Positions 7,683 through 16,892 of a stretch of 32,295 nucleotides of DNA are shown one piece after another; position 1 is the first letter of the stretch, and each line of letters begins with the position of its first letter. This DNA is from Lentisalinibacter sp964602525 (GTDB lineage: Bacteria; Pseudomonadota; Gammaproteobacteria; Steroidobacterales; Woeseiaceae), in assembly GCA_964602525.1 (NCBI GenBank), contig CAZRSA010000017.1, positions 1 to 32,295 on the forward strand. The letters run 5' to 3'. The position numbers and the translations under genes are program-made. The notes beneath the pieces were generated by a model. It searched no databases and was not told the DNA's origin. It was given only the letters and a program-made list of their open reading frames with translations.

Positions 7683-8663
7683 ATGAGCGAGAAGGTACTC
7701 AGCCAGGACGAGATGGACGCCCTGATGGACGGGGTGTCCTCGGGCAAGGTCGAGGTGCAGACCGGCACCGGCACGCTGGATGCCGAGGTCAACGACTACG
7801 AGATTCCGGCCCGCAATCAGATCCGCCGCGGCAGCCTGCCCCGGCTGGATCACCTCAACCGCCAGCTGGCCCGCCGCGTCGAGCGCAGCCTCATGCGCCA
7901 GCTGCGGGTGGAAACACGCGTGCTGCCGCGGACGATCGAGACGCTGCGTTTCGAGACCGTCTGCGATGCCTTCCCCGCGCCGCCCCTGCTGATGCTGCTC
8001 GGCATGAAGCCGCTGAGCGGTCCGGCCCTGATGTTCGTCGACCCGCCTCTGATCAACACGCTGGTCGATCGCTACTTCGGCGGCGCGAACGGCACCGACT
8101 GCCGGGGCGAGCGGGAGGGCTATACGCCGGGCGAGGTGCGCATCACCGAGATCGTCATGAACCGCTTCCTGGAGAACATGAAGGAGGTATGGCGGCCGGT
8201 GATCGAAATCGAACCCGAGATCGTGCAGACCGAGTCCGACCTGCAGCAGCTGCAGGTGGCGGCGCCGAACGACCCGGTGGTGAAGTGCGAGTTCGGTGTG
8301 GAGCCCGGTGAGTCCACCGGCCGCATCCAGCTGATCCTGCCGCTCGAGACCATCCAGCCCGTCTTCGACAGTCTGGACGGCGCCGAGCGCTCCGGCGGTG
8401 ACGCCCAGGACGAGGTCTGGTCGGGCATGCTGCGCGAGCACGTGCTGGCCTCCGTGGTCGAACTCACCACCTTCATCGGCGACCGGGAGCTCTCGCTGGG
8501 CGACGTGGTCCAGCTCGCCCCCGGCGACATCATCCCGATCAATTCCCCCAAGACCGTGACGCTCAGCGTCGACGAGACGCCCGTCCTGCAGGGCGAGTTC
8601 GGCGTGTCGCGGGGGCGCAATGCAGTGCGGACCGGCGTCTGGGTCGCCGCCCGCAAGGACTGA
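7683..8663 (+). CDS. fliM: FliM, flagellar motor switch protein
   Basis: FliM forms the C-ring wall and receives phosphorylated CheY, so it sets rotation direction. ATG 7683 gives 326 residues, near the family norm. The N-terminal peptide VLSQDEMDALMDG is the conserved CheY-P-binding motif, so a chemotaxis system is expected elsewhere in the genome although none is seen here. A middle CheC-like domain follows, including LMFVDPPLINTLVDRYFGG. The C-terminal SPOA domain (about 250-326) includes ELSLGDVVQLAPGDIIPI and is the part that joins FliN. The longer open frame upstream overlaps fliL and was not used. Confidence 0.98.
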   Translation: MSEKVLSQDEMDALMDGVSSGKVEVQTGTGTLDAEVNDYEIPARNQIRRGSLPRLDHLNRQLARRVERSLMRQLRVETRVLPRTIETLRFETVCDAFPAPPLLMLLGMKPLSGPALMFVDPPLINTLVDRYFGGANGTDCRGEREGYTPGEVRITEIVMNRFLENMKEVWRPVIEIEPEIVQTESDLQQLQVAAPNDPVVKCEFGVEPGESTGRIQLILPLETIQPVFDSLDGAERSGGDAQDEVWSGMLREHVLASVVELTTFIGDRELSLGDVVQLAPGDIIPINSPKTVTLSVDETPVLQGEFGVSRGRNAVRTGVWVAARKD

Positions 8664-8680
8664 GAGTACGAGGAACCGAC

Positions 8681-9079
8681 ATGAGTGAGAACAGCGAGAA
8701 CACCGGCGCCGAGGCCACTGAAGAGCAGGCAGCCACGCCGCCGGCGACCGAGACGGGCGAGCAGTACTCGCCCGACCGCTTCGAGAACGGGGCATCCAGC
8801 CTGCCGGCCGAGGCCGCCGACATCAAACTGGACCTGGTGCTGGACGTGCCGGTCACCGTGTCGCTGCGGGTCGGCAACACGAAGATCAGCATCCGCGACC
8901 TGATGCGCTTGGTGGAGGGCTCGATCATCGAGCTCGACCGGCCCGCCGGCGAACCCATGGACGTGCTGGTGAACGGCACGCTGGTGGCCCACGGCGAAAT
9001 CGTCGTGGTCAACGACAAGTTCGGCGTGCGCCTCACCGACGTGGTGAGCCCCAGCGAACGCATCCGCAAGCTGAACTGA
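8681..9079 (+). CDS. fliN: FliN, flagellar motor switch protein
   Basis: FliN forms the base of the C ring and helps dock the export ATPase complex. The 132-residue product has an acidic, low-complexity N-terminal extension of about 45 residues. The SPOA domain follows (LDLVLDVPVTVSLRVGNTKI, then LNGTLVAHGEIVVVNDKFGV-type sequence, ending SPSERIRKLN). ATG 8681 has a GAGGAA-type ribosome site just upstream. It lies 17 bp after fliM and 20 bp before fliO, the standard order for the switch/export-gate operon. Confidence 0.98.
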   Translation: MSENSENTGAEATEEQAATPPATETGEQYSPDRFENGASSLPAEAADIKLDLVLDVPVTVSLRVGNTKISIRDLMRLVEGSIIELDRPAGEPMDVLVNGTLVAHGEIVVVNDKFGVRLTDVVSPSERIRKLN

Positions 9080-9099
9080 GTCTGCAGGGAGTCGAGAGC

Positions 9100-9561
9100 A
9101 TGGAGATCCGCCGCAAGCTGCATCCGGTCACGACGATGGTCACTGCCATGACCCTGTGGCTGACCGGCGTACCGGCTCTGGCCGCCCGGGGCGAGTCGGC
9201 ACCCGTGCCGTCGCCGCTGTCGGGCGGCGAGCTGCTCAGCATGAGCATGAATCTCCTGCTCGTCATCGGCGCCATCCTGCTGTTCGGCTGGATCTATACC
9301 CGCTCCCAGGGGCTGCGCTCGTCGCGCAACGGCCACTTCCGCGTGTTGGCTGCCCAGCCGCTCGGCGCCAAGGAGAAGGTGGTGCTGCTGCAGGTCGGCG
9401 AGCAGCAGGTGGTGGTGGGAATCTCTCCCGGGGGCATGAATACGCTGCTCGTGCCCGAGAAGCCGGTCGCCGCCCTGAATGCGGCACCCGGCGAAGAGGA
9501 CCGCAGCTTCGCCGAGCGGCTGCGCGCCGCGGTGGCCGGCACCACGAGGAGCCGGTCATGA
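9100..9561 (+). CDS. fliO: FliO, export-gate assembly protein
   Basis: FliO helps assemble the FliP ring of the flagellar export gate. The product has 153 residues. A signal-like hydrophobic segment lies near residues 10-29 (ending in an Ala-Leu-Ala-Ala pattern). A membrane helix follows at about 48-68 (MNLLLVIGAILLFGWIYTR). The cytoplasmic FliO domain contains FRVLAAQPLGAKEKVVLLQV and VVVGISPGGMNTLL. FliO is the least conserved export component; the call rests on this domain pattern and on its position between fliN and fliP. The stop overlaps the fliP start by 4 bp. Confidence 0.94.
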   Translation: MEIRRKLHPVTTMVTAMTLWLTGVPALAARGESAPVPSPLSGGELLSMSMNLLLVIGAILLFGWIYTRSQGLRSSRNGHFRVLAAQPLGAKEKVVLLQVGEQQVVVGISPGGMNTLLVPEKPVAALNAAPGEEDRSFAERLRAAVAGTTRSRS

Positions 9562-10322
9562 CGCGCAGCCTCATCCTGATTGCGGCGGCGCTCGCCGCGC
9601 TGCTGACGGCGCCGGTAGCCGGCTTCGCGAACGAGGCGACCGCCGCGGACGTCATCGCCGCCGCGGCCGACACGGCCACGGACGCGGGAGAAAGCTACAG
9701 CCTGAGCATCCAGATCCTGGTGCTCATGACGCTGCTCACCCTGCTGCCGGCAGGGCTGCTGAGCATGAGCGCGTTCGTGCGCATGATCATCGTGCTCTCC
9801 ATCCTGCGCCAGGCACTCGGCACGGCGCAGACGCCGCCCAACCAGGTGCTGATCGGTATCGCGCTGTTCATGACCTTCTTCGTCATGACGCCGGTGCTCG
9901 ACCGCATCTACGACGAGGCGGCGAAGCCCTATATCGACGGCGAGGTGAGTGCCGAGGTGGCGCTGAGCGCCGGCATGGAGCCCCTCAGGGAGTTCATGCT
10001 GCACCAGACCCGGGAGGACGACATCGCGCTTTTCGCCCGCATCTCCGGGCGCACGGATTTCGCCTCGGCGGCGGAGGTGCCCACCTCCGTGCTGGTACCG
10101 AGCTTCATCGTCAGTGAGCTGAAGACCGCCTTCCAGATCGGCTTCCTCGTCTTCATACCGTTTCTGATCATCGACCTGGTGGTCTCCAGCGTGCTGATGT
10201 CCATGGGCATGATGATGCTCTCGCCCATGCTCATCTCGCTGCCCTTCAAGATCATGCTGTTCGTGCTGGTGGACGGCTGGGCCATGGTGCTCGGCACGCT
10301 GGCCTCGAGTTTCTACGTCTGA
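9558..10322 (+). CDS. fliP: FliP, flagellar export-gate protein
   Basis: FliP forms most of the export-gate channel with FliQ and FliR. ATG 9558 overlaps the fliO stop by 4 bp and gives 254 residues. A cleavable-type signal sequence occupies about the first 25 residues (ending AGFANEA), as is known for FliP in some proteobacteria. The conserved core includes LSMSAFVRMIIVLSILRQALG, the TPPNQVLIGIALFMTFFVM segment, and the C-terminal FIPFLIIDLVVSSVLMSMGM. Several membrane helices are clear. The frame stays open far upstream, but that part reads across fliO and is not translated. Confidence 0.98.
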   Translation: MTRSLILIAAALAALLTAPVAGFANEATAADVIAAAADTATDAGESYSLSIQILVLMTLLTLLPAGLLSMSAFVRMIIVLSILRQALGTAQTPPNQVLIGIALFMTFFVMTPVLDRIYDEAAKPYIDGEVSAEVALSAGMEPLREFMLHQTREDDIALFARISGRTDFASAAEVPTSVLVPSFIVSELKTAFQIGFLVFIPFLIIDLVVSSVLMSMGMMMLSPMLISLPFKIMLFVLVDGWAMVLGTLASSFYV

Positions 10323-10332
10323 GGATGCGCCC

Positions 10333-10602
10333 ATGACCCCCGAGACAGTGACCACCATCGGACAGCAGGCCCTCTGGGTGACGATACTGCTTGCCTCGCC
10401 GCTGCTGCTCTCGGCGCTGGCCGTGGGTCTGCTGGTGGGCATGATCCAGGCCGCCACCCAGATCAACGAGATGACGCTCTCGTTCATCCCGAAGCTGCTG
10501 ATGCTGGTTGTTGCGCTGTCGGTGGCCGGGCCCTGGATGCTCAGCGTCATCATCAACTTCACGCGCCGCCTGATTACCGACATCCCCGGGATCATCGGGT
10601 GA
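10333..10602 (+). CDS. fliQ: FliQ, flagellar export-gate protein
   Basis: FliQ is the small two-helix subunit that wraps the FliPR core of the export gate. The product has 89 residues, exactly the family size. It has two membrane hairpin helices, near residues 15-38 and 52-75, separated by the conserved GMIQAATQINEMTLSFIPKL loop. It starts 10 bp after fliP. A 40-bp gap with no obvious promoter follows before fliR. Confidence 0.97.
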   Translation: MTPETVTTIGQQALWVTILLASPLLLSALAVGLLVGMIQAATQINEMTLSFIPKLLMLVVALSVAGPWMLSVIINFTRRLITDIPGIIG

Positions 10603-10642
10603 GCCATGCACGGGAAGCACACGCCAAACGGAGAGAACGGTC

Positions 10643-11419
10643 GTGAATACGCTGATACCGGTGGTCACGGATACGCTGCTGCCCTACCTGTGGCCGCTGA
10701 TCCGCATCTCCGCGATGCTGATGGCGATGCCCTCGCTGGGCGGCGGGCTGGTGCCGAAGCGGGTGCGTGTCCTGCTGGCGCTGGCGCTGTCGGCCGTGAT
10801 CGCGCCGGTGGTGCCGCTGCCGCCCACGGAGCGCTTTCTGGAGCCGGCGATCGTCATCACGGTCTTTCACGAGATTCTGATCGGCATCGCCATGGGCTTC
10901 TGCGTGCAGCTGGTATTCGACGCGGTGGTGCTGGGAGCGCAGAACATCGCCATGAGCATGGGCCTCGGCTTCGCGGTGCTGGTGGATCAGCAGCGCGGCG
11001 TGAACGTGCCGGTGCTCTCCCAGTTCTTCCTCATGCTGACCACGCTGGTGTTCCTGGCGCTGGACGGGCACCTGGTGATGATCCAGGTGCTGGCGGACAG
11101 CTTCCACAGCCTGCCGGTAGGCAGCGGCGGACTGACCCGCAACGGGCTCGGCGGCCTGCTGGAGTGGACGGCGTATCTGTTCGTGGGTGCGCTGGCCGTG
11201 GCACTGCCGGGTATCACTGCGCTGCTGGTCGTGAACCTGGCCTTCGGCGTGATGAGCCGCGCCGCGCCGACGCTGAATCTCTTCGCCGTGGGTTTCCCCG
11301 TATCGATGCTGCTCGGCTTCTTCGTGCTGCTGCTGTCGATGGACAGCCTGACGACGGGTTTCGCACGGTTGCTGACGCTGTCGCTCGAGACGACACGCGC
11401 ACTGGTGGGAGCGAACTGA
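10643..11419 (+). CDS. fliR: FliR, flagellar export-gate protein
   Basis: FliR is the single-copy subunit that closes the FliP ring and contacts FlhB. The start is GTG 10643, preceded by GGAG at 10630-10633. The product has 258 residues, normal for the family. Several membrane helices are visible. Conserved segments include RISAMLMAMPSLGGGLVPKR near the N-terminus, VLGAQNIAMSMGLGFAVLVD, and LLVVNLAFGVMSRAAPTLNL, typical of FliR/SctT proteins. It ends 4 bp before flhB. Confidence 0.97.
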   Translation: MNTLIPVVTDTLLPYLWPLIRISAMLMAMPSLGGGLVPKRVRVLLALALSAVIAPVVPLPPTERFLEPAIVITVFHEILIGIAMGFCVQLVFDAVVLGAQNIAMSMGLGFAVLVDQQRGVNVPVLSQFFLMLTTLVFLALDGHLVMIQVLADSFHSLPVGSGGLTRNGLGGLLEWTAYLFVGALAVALPGITALLVVNLAFGVMSRAAPTLNLFAVGFPVSMLLGFFVLLLSMDSLTTGFARLLTLSLETTRALVGAN

Positions 11420-11423
11420 GGCC

Positions 11424-12572
11424 ATGAGCGGGCAGCAGGAACAGTTCCAGGAGAAGACGGAACAACCCACCCCGAAACGCCGCGAGGACGCGCGCAAGAA
11501 GGGTGATGTCGCCCGTTCCAAGGAACTGACGACCATGGGAGTGATGCTGTTCGGCTCGGCAGCGCTGGCGGTGCTGGCCCGACCCATCGGCGGCGGCATC
11601 CTGGACGGCTTCTCGGGCTCGCTCGTCACCGAGCGGGCGAAGATCATGGACGCGGGCTACGGCCCCCAGGCACTGGCCGAGGCCGGACTGGCCGCCATCA
11701 CGGCGCTGGCGCCGTTCTTCGTCGTGGTAATCGCCGCCGCGCTGCTGAGCTCCGTGGCACTGGGGGGCTGGGCCTTCAGCGCGCAGGCCATCGCTTTCAA
11801 GGGCGAGCGGCTGAGCGTGATCAAGGGCGTGAAGCGCATCTTCAGCCTGAAGAGCCTGAACGAGCTGCTGAAGGCCGTCGCCAAGTTCGCGGTGGTGGCA
11901 ACGGCCGCGGTGATCTGGCTCTGGCTCAGCGCCGACCGCCTGCTGGGGCTGGGCAGCCAGCCGACCGGCGTTGCAGTGGCCGCGGCGGCCGAACTCCTGG
12001 TGCAGTCGCTGATCATCCTGAGCGCCTCGCTGCTGGTGATCACCGCGGTGGACGTACCGTTTCAGCTCTGGGACCACACCAAGAAACTGCGCATGACCCG
12101 CCAGGAGGTGCGCGACGAGCAGAAGGACACGGAGGGCCGTCCCGAGGTGCGTTCCCGTATCCGGCAGCTGCAGCAGGAAGTGGCCACGCGCCGGATGATG
12201 GAGGCTGTGCCGGAGGCGGCCGTGATCATCACCAACCCCACCCATTACGCGGTGGCGCTGGCCTGGGACGCAGAGCGCATGACCGCGCCCCGGGTCGTGG
12301 CCAAGGGCCAGGATCTGATCGCCGCGCGCATCCGCGCCGTCGGCGAGCAGCACGGCGTGCCGCTGTTCTCGGCCCCGCCGCTCGCTCGCGCGCTGCATGC
12401 GAGCACCCGCATCGGCCAGGAGATCCCGGCCGCGCTCTATACGGCGGTGGCCCAGGTGCTGGCCTACATCTTCCAGCTCAGGGACTTCGACGGGCCGGCA
12501 GCGGAGGCGCCGGAGGCGCCGGAGCCGGACGTGGACGAGAGCCTTTTCACCGGGCCCGCGCGGCGCTCGTGA
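11424..12572 (+). CDS. flhB: FlhB, export substrate-specificity switch
   Basis: FlhB controls the switch from rod/hook to filament export by self-cleavage. The 382-residue product begins with the usual charged peptide (EKTEQPTPKRREDARKKGDV). Four membrane helices follow in about 30-210. The autocleavage motif NPTH is at residues 271-274 inside IITNPTHYAVALAWD, so the switch should be functional. The C-terminal tail after about 350 is Ala/Glu/Pro-rich and variable. It lies 4 bp after fliR and 14 bp before flhA. Confidence 0.98.
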   Translation: MSGQQEQFQEKTEQPTPKRREDARKKGDVARSKELTTMGVMLFGSAALAVLARPIGGGILDGFSGSLVTERAKIMDAGYGPQALAEAGLAAITALAPFFVVVIAAALLSSVALGGWAFSAQAIAFKGERLSVIKGVKRIFSLKSLNELLKAVAKFAVVATAAVIWLWLSADRLLGLGSQPTGVAVAAAAELLVQSLIILSASLLVITAVDVPFQLWDHTKKLRMTRQEVRDEQKDTEGRPEVRSRIRQLQQEVATRRMMEAVPEAAVIITNPTHYAVALAWDAERMTAPRVVAKGQDLIAARIRAVGEQHGVPLFSAPPLARALHASTRIGQEIPAALYTAVAQVLAYIFQLRDFDGPAAEAPEAPEPDVDESLFTGPARRS

Positions 12573-12586
12573 CAGGAGAATAGGAC

Positions 12587-14653
12587 GTGGCAAGTGTCGC
12601 TGCAGTGAACGGATTCGCCCGCTTCGGCCGCGGTCTCGGCGTGCCGATCCTCATGCTCACCATGCTGGGCATGATGATCGTGCCCATGCATCCGTTCGCG
12701 CTGGATACGCTGTTCACCTTCAACATCGCACTGTCGCTGGCGATCCTGCTGACGGTGGTCTACGTGCAGCGGCCGCTGGAGTTCGCGGTGTTCCCGACGG
12801 TGCTCCTGATCGTGACCCTGCTCCGGCTCGCGCTGAATATCGCCTCCACCCGGGTGGTGCTGCTGGAGGGCCACACGGGCACGGGCGCCGCAGGCCGGGT
12901 CATCGAGGCCTTCGGCAACTTCGTCATCGGCGGTGACTATGCCGTGGGCCTGGTCGTGTTCGCCATCCTGGTCATCATCAACTTCGTGGTGGTGACCAAG
13001 GGTGCCGGTCGGGTCTCCGAGGTCACGGCCCGCTTCACCCTGGATTCCATGCCCGGCAAGCAGATGGCCATCGACGCCGATCTGAACGCCGGCCTCATCG
13101 ACCAGGACGAGGCGCGCACACGCCGCCAGGAAGTGCGCGAGGAGGCCGACTTCTACGGCGCCATGGACGGTACCAGCAAGTTCGTCCGCGGCGACGCCAT
13201 CGCCGGCATCCTGATTCTGTTCATCAACATCATCGGCGGTCTGTTCATCGGTACGCTGCGCCACGACATGGACGTATCGGCGGCCATGCAGAACTACACG
13301 CTGCTGACCATCGGCGACGGCCTGGTGGCCCAGATACCTTCGCTGCTGCTCTCCACCGCCGTGGCCGTGATCATCACCCGGGTCTCCAAGCCCCAGGACA
13401 TGGCCCGGCAGATGCTCACCCAGATCTTCGCCGACCCACGGGTGCTGGGCGTCACGGCGGGGGTGATGCTCACCCTCGGGCTCATACCGGGCATGCCGAA
13501 CTTCGCCTTTCTGACGCTGGCGGCGGGCGCGGGCTGGGGTGCCTGGCGCTCCGCCCGGCGTCCCGCGGAGGCCGCAGAGCCCGCTGAGGATTCGGCCGAG
13601 CCGGAGCAGCCGGCCCAGTCGAAGGAACTCAGCTGGGACGACGTCTCCCCGGTGGACACCGTGGGCCTGGAGGTGGGCTACCGCCTGATCCCGCTGGTGG
13701 ACCGCAACCGGGGCGGACCACTGGTCTCGCGCATCAAGGGCGTGCGCAAGAAACTGACGGAGGAACTCGGCTTCCTCGTACCGGCCGTCCACATCCGCGA
13801 CAACCTGGACCTGGCGCCGGTGGCCTATCGCATCTCGCTCATGGGCGTGCCCCTGGGCGAGGGCGAGGTGCACGTCGACAAGGAACTCGCCATCAATCCG
13901 GGCCAGGTCTTCGGGGAGCTGCAGGGCATCGCCACGAAGGACCCGGCCTTCGGCATGGCCGCGGTGTGGATCGATCCCTCCCAGAACGAGGAGGCGCAGA
14001 TGCTGGGCTACACCGTGGTGGATGCCAGCACCGTGGTGGCAACCCACATCAGTCAGCTGCTCTCCACCCACGCCGCCGAGCTGCTCGGCCACGAGGAGGC
14101 GCAGCACCTGCTGGACAAGCTGGGCGAGACCGCGCCGAAGCTCGTCGAAGAGCTGACGCCGAAGACGCTACCCATGGCGACGGTGGTCAAGGTGCTGCAG
14201 ATGCTGCTCGCGGAGAACATCCCGGTGCGCAATATCCGCCGCATCGCCGAGACCCTCACTGAGCAGGGGCCGAAAAGCCAGGACCCGGAGCAGCTGGTGG
14301 CCGCCGTGCGCGTGGCGCTGGGACGCTCCATCGTGCAGGGCGTCGCCGGTATGCGCGAGGAGCTGCCCGTGCTGACGCTGGAGCCGGAGCTCGAGCAGCT
14401 GCTCACCGAATCCACTCGCAACGGCGCGGCCGCCGGCCTGGAGCCGGGCCTCGTCGAGCGCATCCACCGGGTGCTGTCCGAGAACGCCGAACGCCAGGAG
14501 GCGGCCGGGGAGCCGGCGGTACTGCTGGTGGCGCCCGGGCTGCGGCCGTGGCTCGCGAAGCTCATGCGCGGCATCCGCAACCTGCATGTGCTCGCCTACA
14601 ACGAGATCCCCGAAGACAAACAGATAAGGATGGTTGGCGCCGTCGGCAACTGA
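12587..14653 (+). CDS. flhA: FlhA, flagellar export-gate protein
   Basis: FlhA is the nonameric gate component that docks chaperone-substrate complexes and uses the ion gradient. The start is GTG 12587 with AGGAG at 12574-12578. The product has 688 residues. The N-terminal third to half contains about eight membrane helices and the FHIPEP-family signature (RLALNIASTRVVLLEGHTG). The cytoplasmic loop after it carries the conserved FTLDSMPGKQMAIDADLNAG. A charged linker (about 325-350) leads to the cytoplasmic docking domain, which ends in the usual conserved form. It is followed 27 bp later by flhF. Confidence 0.98.
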   Translation: MASVAAVNGFARFGRGLGVPILMLTMLGMMIVPMHPFALDTLFTFNIALSLAILLTVVYVQRPLEFAVFPTVLLIVTLLRLALNIASTRVVLLEGHTGTGAAGRVIEAFGNFVIGGDYAVGLVVFAILVIINFVVVTKGAGRVSEVTARFTLDSMPGKQMAIDADLNAGLIDQDEARTRRQEVREEADFYGAMDGTSKFVRGDAIAGILILFINIIGGLFIGTLRHDMDVSAAMQNYTLLTIGDGLVAQIPSLLLSTAVAVIITRVSKPQDMARQMLTQIFADPRVLGVTAGVMLTLGLIPGMPNFAFLTLAAGAGWGAWRSARRPAEAAEPAEDSAEPEQPAQSKELSWDDVSPVDTVGLEVGYRLIPLVDRNRGGPLVSRIKGVRKKLTEELGFLVPAVHIRDNLDLAPVAYRISLMGVPLGEGEVHVDKELAINPGQVFGELQGIATKDPAFGMAAVWIDPSQNEEAQMLGYTVVDASTVVATHISQLLSTHAAELLGHEEAQHLLDKLGETAPKLVEELTPKTLPMATVVKVLQMLLAENIPVRNIRRIAETLTEQGPKSQDPEQLVAAVRVALGRSIVQGVAGMREELPVLTLEPELEQLLTESTRNGAAAGLEPGLVERIHRVLSENAERQEAAGEPAVLLVAPGLRPWLAKLMRGIRNLHVLAYNEIPEDKQIRMVGAVGN

Positions 14654-14680
14654 CCGGCCGCCTGAGCTGAGGAACCGACT

Positions 14681-16024
14681 ATGAAGATCAAGCGATTCGT
14701 GGCACCGGACATGCGCCAGGCTCTCCGCCGGGTGCGGGAGGAGCAGGGGCCGGATGCGGTGATTCTCTCCAACAGCCGCGTGGCCGACGGTGTGGAGATC
14801 ATCGCCGCGCTGGACTACGACGAGGCACTGATCCGGGAGGCGCTCGGCAGCATGCGCGGGAGCACGGAGGCCGACCGGACACCGGCCGGCCAGGTGCCCC
14901 GGGAAGCGCCGGCGCAGGACGGCGGACAGGACGAGGCCGGCGCGGTGGCGCAGCCGCCCCTGCACCGCGCGCTGGCGGAGCTCGCGGAGGGGCCGACGGA
15001 GGGGGCGGCCGAGGGGCCTCAGGCCTCCCTCGACGAGACCCGCGCTTCCCTCGAAGACGTCCGCGCCCTGGCCGGCGAGGCCAACCCTTCGCTCGATGCC
15101 GTGCACTCCGACATCCGCGGCCTGCGCGAGATGCTGGAGTCCCAGCTATCCAGCCTGGCCTGGAACGACTACTCCCGCCGCCGGCCGGGCCGCGCCCAGG
15201 TGCTAAGGAACCTGAGCCGCCTCGGCGTGGCGCCGGACGTGGCAGCCCCCATTGCCGATCAGCTCGAGGACGGCGAGGCGCGCGAACACGCCTGGCAGCT
15301 GCCGCTGCGCATCCTGGCGCAAAGCCTGCCGATGGCCGGGGACCGCCTGCTGGAGAGCGGCGGCATCGCCGCCTTCGTCGGCCCCACGGGAGTGGGCAAG
15401 ACCACCACCATCGCCAAGCTCGCGGCCCGCTACGCCATGCGTCACGGTGCCGAGGGCATCGCACTGGTGACCACCGACTGCTACCGCATCGGCGCGGAAG
15501 AGCAGCTGGCCACCTATGCGCGCATCCTCGGGGCCCGCATGTACGTGGCGGAGGACGGTGAGGCGCTGGCCTCGCTTCTGCGGCGCCTGGAATCGACGGG
15601 TCTCGTGCTGATCGATACGACCGGCATGAACCAGCGCGACGTCCGCCTGGCAGATCAGCTGGCTGCACTGCGCATCGACGACACGCCCATCGAGGTCTTC
15701 CTGACCCTGTCCGCCACGGCCCAGGAGGCGTCGCTGGACGAGGCCGTACGCCGCTTCGGCCAGCTCCCGCTGGCGGGCTGCGCGCTCACCAAGATCGACG
15801 AGGCCGCCCAGCTCGGCTGTGCCCTCGGCGTGCTCATCCGTCACCGCCTGCCGCTGGTCTATGTCGCCGACGGACAGTCGGTGCCCCAGGATTTCTACTT
15901 GGCCGACGCCAAGCGGTTGTGGATCGCCACCCAGGCGGTGGAGTGCATGCGCCGCAGCGAGGCGGACGTCTCGGAGGAGACCATGGCCGAACGTTTCGGA
16001 GGCGGTAGCGATGCGGTCTCTTGA
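14681..16024 (+). CDS. flhF: FlhF, SRP-type GTPase for polar flagellar placement
   Basis: FlhF is the third SRP GTPase; it marks the pole where a flagellum is built. The product has 447 residues. An N-terminal basic/variable domain begins MKIKRFVAPDMRQALRRVRE. A low-complexity acidic linker follows (about 60-140), then the NG domain. The G1 loop GPTGVGKTTT is at about 234-243, the conserved TTDCYRIGAEEQLATYARIL follows, and the G3 motif DTTGM is at 312-316. A late ALTKIDEA segment is the G4-like base-recognition motif. Its 3' end overlaps the flhG start by 14 bp. With flhG it indicates polar flagellation with number control. Confidence 0.97.
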   Translation: MKIKRFVAPDMRQALRRVREEQGPDAVILSNSRVADGVEIIAALDYDEALIREALGSMRGSTEADRTPAGQVPREAPAQDGGQDEAGAVAQPPLHRALAELAEGPTEGAAEGPQASLDETRASLEDVRALAGEANPSLDAVHSDIRGLREMLESQLSSLAWNDYSRRRPGRAQVLRNLSRLGVAPDVAAPIADQLEDGEAREHAWQLPLRILAQSLPMAGDRLLESGGIAAFVGPTGVGKTTTIAKLAARYAMRHGAEGIALVTTDCYRIGAEEQLATYARILGARMYVAEDGEALASLLRRLESTGLVLIDTTGMNQRDVRLADQLAALRIDDTPIEVFLTLSATAQEASLDEAVRRFGQLPLAGCALTKIDEAAQLGCALGVLIRHRLPLVYVADGQSVPQDFYLADAKRLWIATQAVECMRRSEADVSEETMAERFGGGSDAVS

Positions 16025-16892
16025 GCAGACGCAGGCCCGGGATATGGAGCGGGCGCTCGCCGGCACGCCGGTCAAGGTGATCGCCGTAACCAGCGGCAAG
16101 GGCGGGGTCGGCAAGACGAACGTCTCGGCCAACCTGGCGGTCGCGCTCGCTGCCTTCCAGCGCAACGTGATGCTGCTGGACGCGGACCTGGGACTCGCCA
16201 ACGTGGACGTCCTGTTCGGCCTGCAGCCCCGCTACAACCTGCAGCACGTGATCGGCGGCGAGACCGACCTGGAGAGCACCATCGTGCGCGGACCGCGGGG
16301 GCTGTCGATCGTCCCGGCGGCTTCCGGCGACAAGGCCATGACCGATCTGGCGCCGGCCGCCCAGGGCGAGATCATTCGCGCGTTCAGCGACCTCGCCTGT
16401 CCGCCCGAGGTGCTGGTAATCGACACGGCGGCCGGGCTGTCCGACAACGTGCTGCGCTTCACCCAGGCGGCCCAGCACGCGGTAGTGGTCGTCTGCGACG
16501 AGCCCGCCTCCATTACCGATGCCTACGCCATGATCAAGGTGTTGAGCCGGGACTACGGCGTGAGCCGCTTCCAGGTGCTCACCAACATGACCCGCTCCGA
16601 CGTGCATGGCCGCCTCCTGTTCCAGAAGATCGAGCGAGTGGCGGATCGATATCTCGACGTCGTGCTGCAGCACCTCGGTAACGTGCCGGCGGACGACGCC
16701 GTCCGCCGGGCCGTCCAGGAGCAGGTGGCGGTGGTTGACGCCTATCCGGCCAGCCGGGCGGCGCTGGCCTTCCGGCGCATCGCCGACGCCGTGGATCGCT
16801 GGCCGCCGGTGGCCTGCGCACCGGGTGGACTGGCCTTCTTCTTCGAGACGCTGCTGGGACGCGAACCGGCAGAAGCGCGGAGTCCGGCCTGA
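16011..16892 (+). CDS. flhG: FlhG/FleN, MinD-like flagellar number regulator
   Basis: FlhG (FleN) is a MinD/ParA-type ATPase that limits flagellar number, in related bacteria by antagonising FleQ and FlhF. ATG 16011 has GGAGG at 15998-16002 and gives 293 residues; the longer upstream frame lies over flhF. The deviant Walker A motif is SGKGGVGKTNVSANLA near residues 30-45, and DADLGLANVDVLFGLQP follows. VLVIDTAAGLSDNVLRFTQA contains the Walker B/switch region. The C-terminal helix FFFETLLG resembles the membrane-targeting end of the family. The stop overlaps fliA by one base. A fleQ gene is encoded at 21836-23239, consistent with the FleN-FleQ circuit. Confidence 0.96.
   Translation: MRSLEQTQARDMERALAGTPVKVIAVTSGKGGVGKTNVSANLAVALAAFQRNVMLLDADLGLANVDVLFGLQPRYNLQHVIGGETDLESTIVRGPRGLSIVPAASGDKAMTDLAPAAQGEIIRAFSDLACPPEVLVIDTAAGLSDNVLRFTQAAQHAVVVVCDEPASITDAYAMIKVLSRDYGVSRFQVLTNMTRSDVHGRLLFQKIERVADRYLDVVLQHLGNVPADDAVRRAVQEQVAVVDAYPASRAALAFRRIADAVDRWPPVACAPGGLAFFFETLLGREPAEARSPA

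Noticed and set aside
14701..14715. TGGCACCGGACATGC at the start of flhF
   Set aside because: The GG-N10-GC spacing fits, but the -12 half is weak and it lies downstream of the flhF start codon.
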